The notes below the pieces were generated by a model. It saw nothing but the letters and a program-made list of their open reading frames with translations, was not told the DNA's origin and searched no databases. The position numbers and the translations under genes are program-made. A stretch of DNA of 63,567 nucleotides from Gammaproteobacteria bacterium MFB021 (GTDB lineage Bacteria > Pseudomonadota > Gammaproteobacteria > Pseudomonadales > Halomonadaceae), in NCBI GenBank assembly GCA_000737985.1, contig JNVT01000010.1, positions 1 through 63,567 of the forward strand. The letters are read 5' to 3'. Shown here piece after piece: positions 8,600-18,347 of the stretch. Numbering within the stretch: position 1 is the first letter of the stretch; the number at the start of each line of letters is the position of its first letter.

Positions 8600-9754
8600 A
8601 TGTCGCGCCGGCCGTGGTTGGCGATCCTGGTGCTCGCCCTGGCCGAGTGGTTCGGCACCTCGCTCTGGTTCACCCCCAACGCCCTACTCGCCAAGCTGCG
8701 CCAGGCCTGGGCGCTGCAAGCGGATGATCTGGCCTGGCTCACCGGCGCGGTGCAGGTGGGCTTTCTGCTCGGCACCCTGGGGATCGGGCTCAGCGGGCTT
8801 GCCGACCGCCGCGACGCCAGTCGGGTGTTCGCCGCGTGCTGCGTGATCGGTGCCGCCAGCAATGCGGCGCTCGCCTATGCCGATGGGCTGGGCCCGGCGG
8901 TGGCACTGCGCCTGATCACCGGCATGGCGCTGGCCGGCATCTACCCGGTGGGAATGAAGCTGATGGTGGGCTGGGCCCCCGAGCGCACCGGCGCGGCGCT
9001 GGCGTGGCTGGTCGGCATGCTGGTGCTTGGCACCGCGATGCCGCACCTGCTGGCGGCGCTGGATCTGCGCGGCGGCTGGCAACTGACGCTGTGGCTGGCC
9101 TCGCTGCTGGCACTGACCGGCGGCGCCGGCGTGGCCTGGCTGGGGGAAGCGCCGCGTCCGGGACCACGCCCATCACGTCCCCGCCTGGGCGGGCTGGCAG
9201 CCTTTCGCCTGCCTGAGTTTCGCCGCGCCGCCGGCGCCTACTTCGGCCATATGTGGGAGCTCTATACGCTGTGGGCGCTGCTGCCGCTCTTGCTCGTACA
9301 CGCCCTGCCCAGGCTCTCGACCACCGACGCCGCACTCGCGAGCTTCGCGCTGATCGCGGTGGGCGCCCCCGGCTGCTGGCTCGGCGGCTGGCTGAGCCAG
9401 CGCCACGGCAGCCGGGCAGTGGCGCGCTGGGGGCTGGCCGGATCGGCGCTGTGCGCCACGCTCTACGCCCTCACCGCCGACACCCTGCCCACGGTGGCGC
9501 TGATCGTGCTGCTCGGCGCCTGGAGCCTGCTGGCGGTGATCGACTCGCCGTGCCACCCGGCGCTCTCGGCCCGCTGCTGCCCCGCCGCGCTGGTGGGCAG
9601 CGCGCTGACCCTGCAGAACGCCATCGGCTTCGCCATCTCGGCGCTCTCGCTGGGCCTGCTGCTGCCGTGGTTGCCCCTGCTCGGGCAGTCGCTCGCCTGG
9701 CTGCTGCTGCCCGGTCCTCTGCTCGGCCTGCTGGCGCTGGGTCGCGGCCATTGA
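8600..9754 (+). CDS. MFS transporter
   Basis: 384 aa, about 12 predicted transmembrane segments in two halves split near residue 190-205 (loop PRPGPRPSRPRLGG). The loop after TM2 reads GLSGLADRRDASR, a degenerate form of the MFS A motif; LRLITGMALAGIYPVGMKL resembles the TM4 region of sugar and nitrate/nitrite MFS carriers. The substrate cannot be told from sequence. It starts 35 bp after ggt on the same strand, so cotranscription with the glutathione-cleaving enzyme is possible. Confidence 0.8.
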   Translation: MSRRPWLAILVLALAEWFGTSLWFTPNALLAKLRQAWALQADDLAWLTGAVQVGFLLGTLGIGLSGLADRRDASRVFAACCVIGAASNAALAYADGLGPAVALRLITGMALAGIYPVGMKLMVGWAPERTGAALAWLVGMLVLGTAMPHLLAALDLRGGWQLTLWLASLLALTGGAGVAWLGEAPRPGPRPSRPRLGGLAAFRLPEFRRAAGAYFGHMWELYTLWALLPLLLVHALPRLSTTDAALASFALIAVGAPGCWLGGWLSQRHGSRAVARWGLAGSALCATLYALTADTLPTVALIVLLGAWSLLAVIDSPCHPALSARCCPAALVGSALTLQNAIGFAISALSLGLLLPWLPLLGQSLAWLLLPGPLLGLLALGRGH

Positions 9755-9845
9755 GCGACCTGGATCGCCGCCGCAGCGCTCAGAAATGCTGGCGTTGGCG
9801 TCCACGCGCGCGATCCGCGGCGCTTATAGAAGGGCCGCGGATCGT

Positions 9846-10022
9846 TATATCCAAATGGCATACATAGACATATTGTAATTCCATATGGGTTTATTTAGCC
9901 TGCGTGTCTAGACTCGACAGGTCCGTACGACAGACCCATACGACGGAACGACAAGACAGACTCATAAGACAAGAGCGCCGCGCGTCCGTGCGCGACAAGC
10001 CATCACCATTCAGGGAACCCAC
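9846..10022 (+). promoter_or_regulatory. AT-rich upstream region of the cys operon with a 17-bp direct repeat
   Basis: The stretch 9846-9900 is much richer in A+T than its surroundings, as expected for a CysB-controlled promoter, though no exact CysB site can be defined by eye. Downstream, a 17-bp sequence occurs twice with two or three mismatches: CGACAGACCCATACGAC (9928-9944) and AGACAGACTCATAAGAC (9954-9970), a 26-bp period. These lie in the presumed 5' leader of cysP. Their function is unknown. Confidence 0.45.
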
Positions 10023-11048
10023 ATGCTCCGACTCGCTTCGTCTCGCCGCTGGCTCGCCGCCTCCACCCTGGGGCTCGCTCTCGCCCTGGGTAGCGTCGCC
10101 CCGGCCCAGGCCGATCAGCCCCGCGAGCTGCTCAACGCCTCCTACGATATCGCCCGTGAACTGTTCGCCGCGGTCAATCCCAAGTTCATCGACTGGTGGC
10201 AGCAGCAGCACGACGAAAAGGTGAGCGTGAAGCAGTCCCACGGCGGCTCCTCGACCCAGGCGCGTTCGATCATGCAGGGCCTGCGCGCCGACGTGGTGAC
10301 CTTCAACCAGGTCACCGACGTCAACGTGCTCGCCGACGCCGGGCTGGTGGCCAAGGATTGGCAGGCGCAGTATCCCAACCACGCCTCGCCCTACTACTCG
10401 ACCACCGCCTTCCTGGTGCGCAAGGGCAACCCCAAGCAGATCGAGAACTGGGACGACCTGGCACGCGACGACGTCGAGCTGGTGTTTCCCAATCCCAAGA
10501 CCTCGGGCAACGGCCGCTACACCTATCTGGCCGCCTGGGCCTACGCCGACCAGGCCTTCGACGGCGACAAGGCCAAGATCGAAGCCTACATGAAACGCTT
10601 CCTGGGCAACGTCGAGGTGTTCGACACCGGGGGCCGCGGCGCCACCACCACCTTCGTCGAGCGTGGCATCGGCGACGTGCTGATCACCTTCGAGTCCGAG
10701 GTCAACAATATTCGCAACGAATATGGTGCGGATGACTACGAGGTGGTGGTGCCGCCGGTAAGCATCCTGGCCGAGTTCCCGGTGGCGGTGGTCGAGGAGT
10801 ACGCCGAGCGCAACGGCAACCTGGATCTGGCCAAGGGCTACCTGGACTACCTCTACACCGATGAGGCCCAGCGCCTGCTCGCCAGTTTCAACTATCGGGT
10901 CAACGACGAGGCGGTGGCAGCCGAATTCAGCGATCGCTTCCCGCAGACCGAGCTGCTGCGCGTCGAGGACGTCTTCGGTAACTGGCCCGCGGCGATGAAG
11001 ACTCACTTCGCCAGCGGCGGCGAGCTGGACCAGCTGCAGCGCCGATGA
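10023..11048 (+). CDS. cysP: periplasmic sulfate/thiosulfate-binding protein
   Basis: 341 aa. Signal peptide of about 30 residues ending AQA, then [13 protein letters not shown], the family start. [29 protein letters not shown] holds the oxyanion-binding loop region, and [18 protein letters not shown] and [19 protein letters not shown] are hallmark segments of Sbp/CysP. It captures sulfate or thiosulfate in the periplasm for the CysTWA importer. Sbp and CysP cannot be separated confidently by eye; I use cysP because of the operon. The stop overlaps cysT (ATGA). Confidence 0.92.
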   Translation: MLRLASSRRWLAASTLGLALALGSVAPAQADQPRELLNASYDIARELFAAVNPKFIDWWQQQHDEKVSVKQSHGGSSTQARSIMQGLRADVVTFNQVTDVNVLADAGLVAKDWQAQYPNHASPYYSTTAFLVRKGNPKQIENWDDLARDDVELVFPNPKTSGNGRYTYLAAWAYADQAFDGDKAKIEAYMKRFLGNVEVFDTGGRGATTTFVERGIGDVLITFESEVNNIRNEYGADDYEVVVPPVSILAEFPVAVVEEYAERNGNLDLAKGYLDYLYTDEAQRLLASFNYRVNDEAVAAEFSDRFPQTELLRVEDVFGNWPAAMKTHFASGGELDQLQRR

Positions 11049-11899
11049 TCGCCGCGACTCTGCGCCGGCAGGCCAGCCGCCGCGTCCTGCCGGGCTTCGG
11101 ACTCTCGCTGGGGGTGACGCTGACGTTCGTCTCGCTGATCCTGCTGCTGCCGCTGACCAGTCTGGTGGGGCAGCTGTCGCAGCTGAGCCTGTCGCAGTAC
11201 TGGTTTCTGATCAGCGACCCACGCATCCTCGCCAGCTACCGGGTGACTCTGCTCGCCGCAGCGGTGGCGGCGCTGTTCAACGCCGCCTTCGGGCTGCTGA
11301 TGGCGTGGGTGCTGGTGCGCTACGAGTTCCCCGGCAAGCGTCTGGTGGACGCACTGATGGATCTGCCCTTCGCCCTGCCCACCGCGGTCGCCGGGGTCAC
11401 TCTGGCAACGCTCTACTCGAGCCAGGGCTGGGTCGGGCGCTGGCTCGAGACGCTGGGCCTGCCGATCGCCTATACCTGGGTCGGCATCGCCCTGGCCATG
11501 GCCTTCACCAGCATCCCGTTCGTGGTGCGCACGGTGCAGCCGATCCTCGAGGATCTGCCGAGTGAGGTCGACGAGGCCGCGGTGACCCTGGGGGCGCGTG
11601 ACGGCCACGCCTTCCGCCGGGTGATCCTGCCCCATCTGTGGCCGGCCCTGGTCACCGGTACGGGGCTGGCCTTCGTGCGCTCGCTGGGCGAGTTCGGTGC
11701 GGTGATCTTCATCGCCGGCGGCAAGCCGTTCGAGACCGAGATCACCTCGCTGATGATCTTCGTCAAGCTGCAGGAGTACGACTACGCTGGCGCCGCCGCG
11801 GTGGCCTCGATCGTGCTGGCGACCTCGCTGGTCCTGCTGCTGGTGATCAATCTGTGGCAGGGGCGTTTCATTCGCCGCCTGCATGGGAGGGAAGCCTGA
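11045..11899 (+). CDS. cysT: sulfate ABC transporter permease CysT (CysU)
   Basis: 284 aa, about six transmembrane helices. The EAA coupling loop is visible as [23 protein letters not shown], and [14 protein letters not shown] is characteristic of the sulfate/molybdate permease family. It forms the inner-membrane channel with CysW. The start overlaps the cysP stop by 4 bp and the stop overlaps the cysW start by 1 bp, indicating tight translational coupling. Confidence 0.95.
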   Translation: MIAATLRRQASRRVLPGFGLSLGVTLTFVSLILLLPLTSLVGQLSQLSLSQYWFLISDPRILASYRVTLLAAAVAALFNAAFGLLMAWVLVRYEFPGKRLVDALMDLPFALPTAVAGVTLATLYSSQGWVGRWLETLGLPIAYTWVGIALAMAFTSIPFVVRTVQPILEDLPSEVDEAAVTLGARDGHAFRRVILPHLWPALVTGTGLAFVRSLGEFGAVIFIAGGKPFETEITSLMIFVKLQEYDYAGAAAVASIVLATSLVLLLVINLWQGRFIRRLHGREA

Positions 11900-12726
11900 T
11901 GATCCGTATCGGTGATGCCCCCGGCGTGCGCCGGCTGCTGATCGGGGTGGCGCTGGTGCTGACCGCGCTGTTCCTGCTGCTGCCGCTGGTGGCGATCTTC
12001 GCCCAGGCGCTGATGGGCGGCATCGACCTCTACTGGCAGAACCTGAGCGACCGCTACACCCTGGCGGCGATCGGCCTGACCCTGCTGGTGACGCTGCTGA
12101 CGGTGCCGATCAACCTGGTGTTCGGGATCTTCCTGGCATGGCTGGTGACCCGTTTCAGCTTCCCCGGGCGGCGTCTGCTGCAGACCCTGATCGATATCCC
12201 CTTCGCGGTTTCGCCAGTGGTCGCCGGGCTGGTCTACCTGCTGCTCTACGGCCGCAATGGCTGGCTCGGCGGCTGGCTCGACGGCTACGACATCCAGATC
12301 ATGTTCGCCTGGCCAGGCATCGTGCTGGTAACGATCTTCGTCACCTGCCCCTTCGTCGCCCGCGAACTGATCCCGCTGATGCAGGCCCAGGGCGCCCGCG
12401 AGGAGGAAGCCGCGGTGACCCTGGGCGCCTCCGGCTGGGGGGGCGACCTCCGCGTCACCCTGCCCGCTCTCGCGCACGCTCTGCTCTACGGCGTGATTCT
12501 GACCAACGCCCGCGCGGTGGGCGAGTTCGGCGCGGTCTCGGTGGTCGCCGGGGCGATCCGCGGACAGACCAACACCCTGCCGCTGCAGGTGGAGCAGCTG
12601 TATCAGGACTATAATACCGTCGGTGCCTTCACCAGCGCCTCGCTGCTGGCGCTGCTGGCGCTGCTGACCCTGGCCGCCAAGGCGGCACTCGAATGGCGCG
12701 CGGCGCGCCGGGAGAGCCTCGCATGA
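11899..12726 (+). CDS. cysW: sulfate ABC transporter permease CysW
   Basis: 275 aa from ATG 11899 (TGATG junction with cysT). Six-helix permease with [22 protein letters not shown] as the EAA loop and AVGEFGAVSVVAGAIRGQTNTLPL, the CysW-specific tail of the family motif. It pairs with CysT and docks CysA. The longer frame starting at 11638 lies inside cysT and is not used. Its stop overlaps the cysA start (ATGA). Confidence 0.95.
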   Translation: MIRIGDAPGVRRLLIGVALVLTALFLLLPLVAIFAQALMGGIDLYWQNLSDRYTLAAIGLTLLVTLLTVPINLVFGIFLAWLVTRFSFPGRRLLQTLIDIPFAVSPVVAGLVYLLLYGRNGWLGGWLDGYDIQIMFAWPGIVLVTIFVTCPFVARELIPLMQAQGAREEEAAVTLGASGWGGDLRVTLPALAHALLYGVILTNARAVGEFGAVSVVAGAIRGQTNTLPLQVEQLYQDYNTVGAFTSASLLALLALLTLAAKAALEWRAARRESLA

Positions 12727-13805
12727 GCATCCGTATCTCGCAGATCGACAAGACCTACGGTACCACCCGCGCGCTGGCGCCGATCGACCTCGATATCCGC
12801 GATGGCGAGCTGATCGGCCTGCTCGGCCCCTCGGGGTCGGGCAAGACCACGCTCTTGCGCATCGTCGCCGGTCTCGAGCAGGCCGATGGCGGCAGCATCC
12901 ACTTCGGCGAGCGCGAGGTCACCCAGGTGCACGTGCGCGAACGCCGGATCGGCTTCGTGTTCCAGCACTACGCCCTGTTCCGCCATATGAGCGTGTTCGA
13001 AAACGTCGCCTTCGGCCTGCGCGCGCTGCCACGGCGCCAGCGCCCGTCGAACGGCGAGATCCGCACGCGGGTCATGCAGCTTTTGGAAATGGTGCGGCTC
13101 GCGGCCTTCGCCGAGCGCTTCCCGGCCCAGCTCTCCGGCGGCCAGCAGCAGCGCGTGGCGCTGGCCCGCGCACTGGCGCTCAAGCCCGATGTGCTGCTGC
13201 TCGACGAGCCGTTCGGCGCGCTCGATGCCAAGGTGCGCCAGGAGCTGCGCCGCTGGCTACGCCACCTCCACGAGGAACTCGGTTTCACCAGCCTGTTCGT
13301 CACCCACGACCAGGAGGAAGCGCTGGAACTCTCCGACCGCGTGGTGGTGATGAGCAACGGCCGGGTCGAGCAGATCGCCACCCCGGACACGCTCTATCGC
13401 GAGCCGGCCAATCGCTTCGTGTTCGAGTTCCTGGGTGACGTCAACCGGCTCGAGGGTGACGTCATCGAGGGCCGGCTGACCTGCGGCAATGCCAGCGTCA
13501 GCGTACCGGGGGTCGAGCCGGGCCGCCGCGAGCTGCTGCTACGCCCCCACGAAGTGCATCTGGCCGAGCGTGCCATCCCCGCGGCGCACCTGCCGGTCAC
13601 CGTGGCATCGATCGTGCCGGTGGGCGCCGAAGTGCGCCTCGAACTCGAGGCCGACTGGCTCGAGGAGCCGTGGCTGGCCAGCGTCAGCCACGCCGAGTTC
13701 GAGCGCCTGGGCATCACCCGCGGGCGGCGGCTGTTCGCCCTGCCCAGCCGGCTGCACGGCTTCGACGCCGCGGGTGCGCAGAATGTTGCGCTGCCGGTCG
13801 GCTGA
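12723..13805 (+). CDS. cysA: sulfate ABC transporter ATPase CysA
   Basis: 360 aa from ATG 12723. Walker A GPSGSGKTT, Q-loop FVFQHYALFRHM, signature LSGGQQQRVALARAL, Walker B VLLLDEPFGALD and switch His in VTHDQEEA. The C-terminal 120 residues are the TOBE-like regulatory region seen in CysA/MalK-type importers. It powers sulfate/thiosulfate uptake and is the last gene of cysPTWA. Confidence 0.95.
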   Translation: MSIRISQIDKTYGTTRALAPIDLDIRDGELIGLLGPSGSGKTTLLRIVAGLEQADGGSIHFGEREVTQVHVRERRIGFVFQHYALFRHMSVFENVAFGLRALPRRQRPSNGEIRTRVMQLLEMVRLAAFAERFPAQLSGGQQQRVALARALALKPDVLLLDEPFGALDAKVRQELRRWLRHLHEELGFTSLFVTHDQEEALELSDRVVVMSNGRVEQIATPDTLYREPANRFVFEFLGDVNRLEGDVIEGRLTCGNASVSVPGVEPGRRELLLRPHEVHLAERAIPAAHLPVTVASIVPVGAEVRLELEADWLEEPWLASVSHAEFERLGITRGRRLFALPSRLHGFDAAGAQNVALPVG

Positions 13806-13833
13806 GGCGCTACGAGCGCGCGCCCGGGGCGTC

Positions 13834-13839
13834 TATACT
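13834..13839 (+). promoter_or_regulatory. candidate -10 element TATACT upstream of the YajG-like gene
   Basis: TATACT lies 37 bp before the lipoprotein ATG in the 70-bp gap after cysA. No good -35 hexamer is present at the usual distance (TACGAG), so the promoter is only tentative. Confidence 0.3.
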
Positions 13840-13875
13840 GGGCGGGTCTTCCCCCGTCAATTCGAGAGGTACGTT

Positions 13876-14469
13876 ATGCGTCAGTGGTTTGCGCTCAAGT
13901 GCGTGGCGGTTCTTGGGGTGCTCGGCCTGCTCGCCGCCTGCGCCCAGAGCCCCCAGATCCTTTCCGTACAGCCGAAGGTGAGCGGCGGCTTTCCGCACAC
14001 CGGCAGCGGCCAGACGGTCACCCTGAACGTGGTCGACGGCCGCGACGACAACGTCATCGGCACCCGCTCCGGCACCGCCTCCGCCACCTCGACCATCACC
14101 GTCGAAGCTCATGACGTGATTCCCAAGCTGCAGGCCCAGGCCGAGAACGCGCTGCGCAGCATGGGCTTCAACCCCACGACCCAGGATACCGGCGGCCCCT
14201 CGCTGACCCTGACCCTGGCCGAGCTCGACTACGCCCGCGGCAATGCCGACGAGCCGCTGCTCGGCGCCTCCCAGTTGCAGGCGATCATCGCCGCCAAGGT
14301 GGAGAACGGCAGCAACACCTACACCGGCCGCTACACCGCCAAGCGCAAGCAGAGCTACGCCTTCAAGCCCGACTGGGACACCAACAACCGCATGGTCAGC
14401 GAGCTGCTCAGCAGCGCCCTGGATCGCACCTTCCGCGACCAGCAGCTGGCCAATCTGCTGGCACGCTGA
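13876..14469 (+). CDS. YajG-like outer-membrane lipoprotein
   Basis: 197 aa from ATG 13876, with GAGAGG upstream. Lipoprotein signal: basic MRQWFALK start, hydrophobic run, lipobox LLAAC. Asp is not at +2 (CAQS), so outer-membrane sorting is expected. The mature region, with VTLNVVDGRDDNVIGTRSG and LTLTLAELDYARG, resembles the YajG family, whose function is poorly known. It sits after cysA but probably has its own promoter. A strong hairpin terminator follows. Confidence 0.75.
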   Translation: MRQWFALKCVAVLGVLGLLAACAQSPQILSVQPKVSGGFPHTGSGQTVTLNVVDGRDDNVIGTRSGTASATSTITVEAHDVIPKLQAQAENALRSMGFNPTTQDTGGPSLTLTLAELDYARGNADEPLLGASQLQAIIAAKVENGSNTYTGRYTAKRKQSYAFKPDWDTNNRMVSELLSSALDRTFRDQQLANLLAR

Positions 14470-14507
14470 GCATCCGATAGCAGGCAGTACCCCAAGGCGT
14501 ACCAGAC

Positions 14508-14546
14508 GACGACGCCCGCAGCCGAAAGGCCGCGGGCGTCGTCTTT
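14508..14546 (+). terminator. rho-independent terminator between convergent genes
   Basis: 12-bp perfect stem GACGACGCCCGC (14508-14519) with GCGGGCGTCGTC (14532-14543); the loop adds a GCC-GAAA-GGC mini-stem; TTT follows. It serves the YajG-like gene and perhaps also tpm from the other side. Confidence 0.85.
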
Positions 14547-14572
14547 AGCAGAGTCGGCGGAAGGGTCGTACT

Positions 14573-15208
14573 TCAGCGGCACGGCCCACGTCGCAGCAGA
14601 TGCCACACCGTCTCGCAGATCCCCTTGGCGTCGGGTTCACCCGGGCCATCCAGGCGCTGCAGGGCGAAATTGGGACCCAGCAGCCGCTCGACCTCCGCAG
14701 CGTCGACGCTGTAGGGCGGCCCCTGCTCGCCGTCGGCGTGGGTCAGGGTGACCAGCAGCCCTTGCGTACCTGGCAGGAACAGCTGGGCCAGATGGTGGGC
14801 GTAACGCTGCCGCGTGGCACGCGGCAGCGCGATCAGCGCGGCGCGGTCGTAGAAGGCCGCGAGTTCGGCGGCCTGCTCGACGTGGAAGCGGAAGAAGTCA
14901 CCGCACCACAGCTCGATCCGCCCCTGGCGCACGCAGGAGAAACCGGCCTGGGCATAGCGCAGAGCCGGCAGTGCCCCCTCGCCGATGAACTGATCCACCG
15001 CCAGCGGCGACAGCTCCACACCCAGCACCGGATGCGCCTGCGCCGCCAGCCAGCGCATGTCGTGGCTCTTGCCGCATAGCGGCACCAGCACCTTGGCACC
15101 GGGGGCCAGTCCCAGCTGCGGCCAGTGATTCACCAGCGCGGCATGCGGCGCGGCGCGATGAAATCCGATGCGCCCCTCACGCCAGCGTCTCAGCCAGTCG
15201 ATCTGCAT
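14573..15208 (-). CDS. tpm: thiopurine S-methyltransferase
   Basis: 211 aa. KVLVPLCGKSHDMRWLA is the SAM-binding signature of bacterial Tpm; VLGVELSPLAVDQF, GDFFRF and YDRAALIALP follow in family order. Starts MQIDWLRRWREGRIGFH, the usual Tpm N-terminus. Bacterial Tpm enzymes methylate thiols and selenium/tellurium compounds with SAM, and some give tellurite resistance. It is monocistronic and convergent with the lipoprotein gene. Confidence 0.92.
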   Translation of the reverse strand: MQIDWLRRWREGRIGFHRAAPHAALVNHWPQLGLAPGAKVLVPLCGKSHDMRWLAAQAHPVLGVELSPLAVDQFIGEGALPALRYAQAGFSCVRQGRIELWCGDFFRFHVEQAAELAAFYDRAALIALPRATRQRYAHHLAQLFLPGTQGLLVTLTHADGEQGPPYSVDAAEVERLLGPNFALQRLDGPGEPDAKGICETVWHLLRRGPCR

Positions 15209-15317
15209 TCGCGCCTGCCCTCTTTCCTCGACGCCCGCATCACCAACCGCATCATCGGTCGGCCCGAAGTCTCAGTACCACTCTGGCCTGAGGTCTCGGC
15301 GCCGTCACCCGACGACC

Positions 15318-15938
15318 TCAGAACCAGCGGTCGCGCTTGCGCCGGCGGCGCGGCAGGTGGGGTACGATCAGCCCCAGGATCAGACCCGCGCCGGCGACCC
15401 CGCCGCCGTACATGAAGTAGCGCATCAGCAGGTCCTCCTCCTGGGTATCCAGACGCGCCTGCATGCTGCGCATCTTGGACTCCGCCTGGGAGTAGGCCTG
15501 GCTGAGCTGGTTGTTGCTCGCCTGCAGCTTGTCGACCTGCTGCTGACGGCTGGCGAGTTCGCTGCGCAGGTCCGCCACGCGCTGGTTCCACTCGTCGTCG
15601 ATGCCGTCGAGGCGCTGGGTCAGGCTGGCGACCTTGTCACGCAGGGCCGGCAGCTGCTGCTGGGCGCTCGGCGTGTCCTGCACGAAGCGCGACTGGATCC
15701 AGACTTCGTCGCCATCGGGGCCGCGCACCTGGGTGTAGTCGCCCTGGGTCTGCAACACCGTGACCGGATCACCGCTGTCGAGGGTGCCGACGATGCGGTA
15801 GCCATCGGTGGGGCCACTGCGCACGAAGGTGGGCAGCTTGTCGCTGACCCAGTGGTCGCTCTGCGCCGAGACGCCGGCGGAGAACAAAAGCGCCGCGCCC
15901 ACGGCGCAGCCCATCGCAACATTTCGCATTTTCAACAT
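15318..15938 (-). CDS. SH3-domain and membrane-anchor protein (TIGR04211/YgiM type)
   Basis: 206 aa. Signal peptide (about 1-26, ending VSAQ), bacterial SH3 domain about 28-90 (FVRSGPTDGYRIVGTL, VWIQSRFV), coiled coil about 95-168 rich in Gln, Leu and Arg, then one C-terminal transmembrane helix (MYGGGVAGAGLILGLIVPHL) and a basic tail RRRRKRDRWF. This order is typical of the YgiM family, inner-membrane-anchored periplasmic proteins of unclear role, probably envelope-related. The gene is preceded by a 291-bp non-coding stretch. Confidence 0.85.
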   Translation of the reverse strand: MLKMRNVAMGCAVGAALLFSAGVSAQSDHWVSDKLPTFVRSGPTDGYRIVGTLDSGDPVTVLQTQGDYTQVRGPDGDEVWIQSRFVQDTPSAQQQLPALRDKVASLTQRLDGIDDEWNQRVADLRSELASRQQQVDKLQASNNQLSQAYSQAESKMRSMQARLDTQEEDLLMRYFMYGGGVAGAGLILGLIVPHLPRRRRKRDRWF

Positions 15939-16101
15939 GTCGTCGTGATCTTAGTGGCTAATGGATAACGGTTCGGCTTCGTTCCACGCGACGATGAGCG
16001 GCCTCCGCATCCTGCAGAGGCATCGTTGGGCCACGGACGACGGGCGTCCGCGGCGGTTGTCCGGTTGCTCGCTGGCCATCCCCCACGTCTCTCGGAGAGA
16101 C

Positions 16102-16122
16102 ATCCACACTTTCTGTGGATAA
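16102..16122 (+). promoter_or_regulatory. DnaA-box-like inverted pair
   Basis: TGTGGATAA (16114-16122) is the exact complement of the DnaA box TTATCCACA. It faces ATCCACA (16102-16108) across 5 nt, forming a 7-bp inverted repeat. It lies in the 291-bp gap 15939-16229, where I see no gene. It could be a DnaA site, another operator or a weak hairpin after the DUF1820 gene. Confidence 0.35.
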
Positions 16123-16229
16123 CGTTTGGGACAACTGGTTTCATGTCGTCGTCACACTCCGGTCATCCCGGCGCTGGCGACAGATTGGTGAATTTCTGAT
16201 CAACGCCGGTGCCTGCGCCAGGCCCTACC

Positions 16230-16559
16230 TCAGCTGTCCTCGCGCGGCGGCCACGCCATCGGGCGCGGGAATTCGGCGACGTTGCCCTCGGCCTTGACCG
16301 CCTTGGCCACCCCGCCGCGCTCGACCTCGTCGATACGCACGATCGCGCTGTAGGGGATGTAGCTGCGGCTGACGCCATCGAAGGTGCGGCGCAGCTTCTC
16401 GGCGCTGGGATCGACGACGACCTTCGACTGATCCTCGAAGACGAACGCCTCCACTTCGATGAATCCCCACAGGTCACTCTGAAAGATCTCGCGGGCGTAG
16501 AGTTCCCACACTTCCCCTTGATTGTGGAAGACCACCCGATAGACCGGCTTGGACGACAT
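16230..16559 (-). CDS. DUF1820 family protein
   Basis: 109 aa from ATG 16559, chosen because GGAGAG precedes it, whereas the in-frame ATG at 16580 has no ribosome-binding site. The sequence ([49 protein letters not shown]) fits DUF1820, a small soluble protein found in gammaproteobacteria, often next to miaB as here (divergent). The function is unknown. Confidence 0.8.
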   Translation of the reverse strand: MSSKPVYRVVFHNQGEVWELYAREIFQSDLWGFIEVEAFVFEDQSKVVVDPSAEKLRRTFDGVSRSYIPYSAIVRIDEVERGGVAKAVKAEGNVAEFPRPMAWPPREDS

Positions 16560-16791
16560 AGACGCAAGACTCTCCGACATCACCGCGCCCGGCAGCACCA
16601 GCGCAGTCCGGGTCGCAAATAGGCGCAAGGGTATCACAGCCGGATGGGCTTGCGAGCGCCACGGGTTGGCCGCCAGCCGCCGGCGGCCGTATAATGCCGC
16701 GTTCGCGACGATGGCGACCTCGCTCGACGGCGACACTCCACCGCGCGAAACGCTCTTTTCCTCTTTCCCCACGAGTACCGGTGACGCGCGC

Positions 16792-18159
16792 ATGGCCGCA
16801 ACGCAACCCATGACGAAGAAGCTCTTCATCAAGACGCACGGCTGCCAGATGAACGAGTACGACTCCGCCCGCATGGCGGATTTGCTCGGTGAGTCCCACC
16901 GCCTCGAGATGACCGACGACGAGCGTGAAGCGGACGTCATCCTGCTGAATACCTGCTCGATCCGCGAGAAGGCGCAGGAGAAGGTGTTCCATCAGCTCGG
17001 CCGTTGGAAGAAGCTGAAGGCCGCCAAGCCCGACCTGGTGATCGGCGTGGGCGGCTGCGTGGCCAGCCAGGAAGGCGAGAACATCCGCAAGCGCGCACCG
17101 CACGTCGACATGGTGTTCGGCCCGCAGACCCTGCACCGGCTGCCGACCATGCTCGACGCGCGCAGCAAGAGCGCGACGCCGATCCAGACGGTGGACGTCA
17201 CCTTCCCCGAGATCGAGAAGTTCGATCACCTGCCCAAGCCCAAGTCCGACGGCGCCACCGCCTTCGTCTCGGTGATGGAGGGGTGTTCGAAGTACTGCAC
17301 CTTCTGCGTGGTGCCCTACACCCGTGGCGAGGAGGTCTCGCGTCCGTTCGAGTCGGTGATGGAAGAGGTCGTGCATCTGGCCGACCAGGGCGTGCGCGAG
17401 ATCAACCTGCTCGGGCAGAACGTCAACGCCTATCGCGGCCGCGACGCCGAGGGCGACGAGATCGATCTGGCCGAGCTGATCGCCTGCGTGGCCGCCGTCG
17501 AGGGCATCGACCGTATCCGCTTCACCACCTCGCACCCGGTGGAGTTCTCCGACAGCCTGATCGAGGCCTACGCCGAGATCCCCGAGCTGGTCAGCCATCT
17601 GCATCTACCGGTGCAGTCCGGCTCCGATCGCATCCTGGCGGCGATGAAACGCGGCCACGGCCGCGACATGTACATCGACAAGCTCGAGCGTATCCGCGCC
17701 CTGCGCCCGGACATCAGCTTCTCCTCGGACTTCATTATCGGCTTCCCCGGCGAGACCGACGAGGATTTCGCCCAGACGATGGATCTGATCCAGCGCATCG
17801 GCTTCGACGCCTCGTTCAGCTTCATCTACTCCAAGCGTCCGGGCACCCCGGCCTCCTCACTGCCCGATGACACCCCGGAAGAGACCAAGAAGCAGCGTCT
17901 GGCGCTGCTGCAGACGCGGCTCAATCAGCAGACCCAGCAGATCAGCCGGCGCATGGTCGGCAACGTCGAGCGCATTCTGGTCACCGGCTTCTCGCCCAAG
18001 GACCCGGGCCAGCTCTCCGGGCGCACCGAGAACAACCGCGTGGTCAACTTCCGCGCCGACGACCCGACCCGCCTGATCGGCCATTTCGTCGACGTCTCGA
18101 TCACCGAGGCGCTGCCCAACTCGCTGCGCGGCGAGCTGGTCTCCGACGCCCGCTATTGA
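16792..18159 (+). CDS. miaB: tRNA-2-methylthio-N6-dimethylallyladenosine synthase
   Basis: 455 aa from ATG 16792. The N-terminal MTTase domain has the three [4Fe-4S] cysteines in THGCQMN, NTCSIRE and VGGCVAS. The radical-SAM domain carries CSKYCTFC. The C-terminal TRAM domain ends near [13 protein letters not shown]. MiaB methylthiolates A37 of tRNAs reading UNN codons. It opens the conserved block miaB-ybeZ-ybeY-corC-lnt. Longer in-frame starts reach back into the DUF1820 region and are not used. Confidence 0.96.
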   Translation: MAATQPMTKKLFIKTHGCQMNEYDSARMADLLGESHRLEMTDDEREADVILLNTCSIREKAQEKVFHQLGRWKKLKAAKPDLVIGVGGCVASQEGENIRKRAPHVDMVFGPQTLHRLPTMLDARSKSATPIQTVDVTFPEIEKFDHLPKPKSDGATAFVSVMEGCSKYCTFCVVPYTRGEEVSRPFESVMEEVVHLADQGVREINLLGQNVNAYRGRDAEGDEIDLAELIACVAAVEGIDRIRFTTSHPVEFSDSLIEAYAEIPELVSHLHLPVQSGSDRILAAMKRGHGRDMYIDKLERIRALRPDISFSSDFIIGFPGETDEDFAQTMDLIQRIGFDASFSFIYSKRPGTPASSLPDDTPEETKKQRLALLQTRLNQQTQQISRRMVGNVERILVTGFSPKDPGQLSGRTENNRVVNFRADDPTRLIGHFVDVSITEALPNSLRGELVSDARY

Positions 18160-18347
18160 TGCCGCCCCGGTGACACCGGCCCGCGGCCGTACGCGGCGCA
18201 CCCCGCTCCGCGTCCCGCTCGGCCGGTCACCGGCGCATCGCTGGCCCGCGCCCGCGGGAGATTGGTTATCCTGGAGCATTGCCCCCGCGGGAAGCGTCGC
18301 AGTAAGCTGACGGCTTCCACTTCACATCATCGACGGATCCTTCTGCG

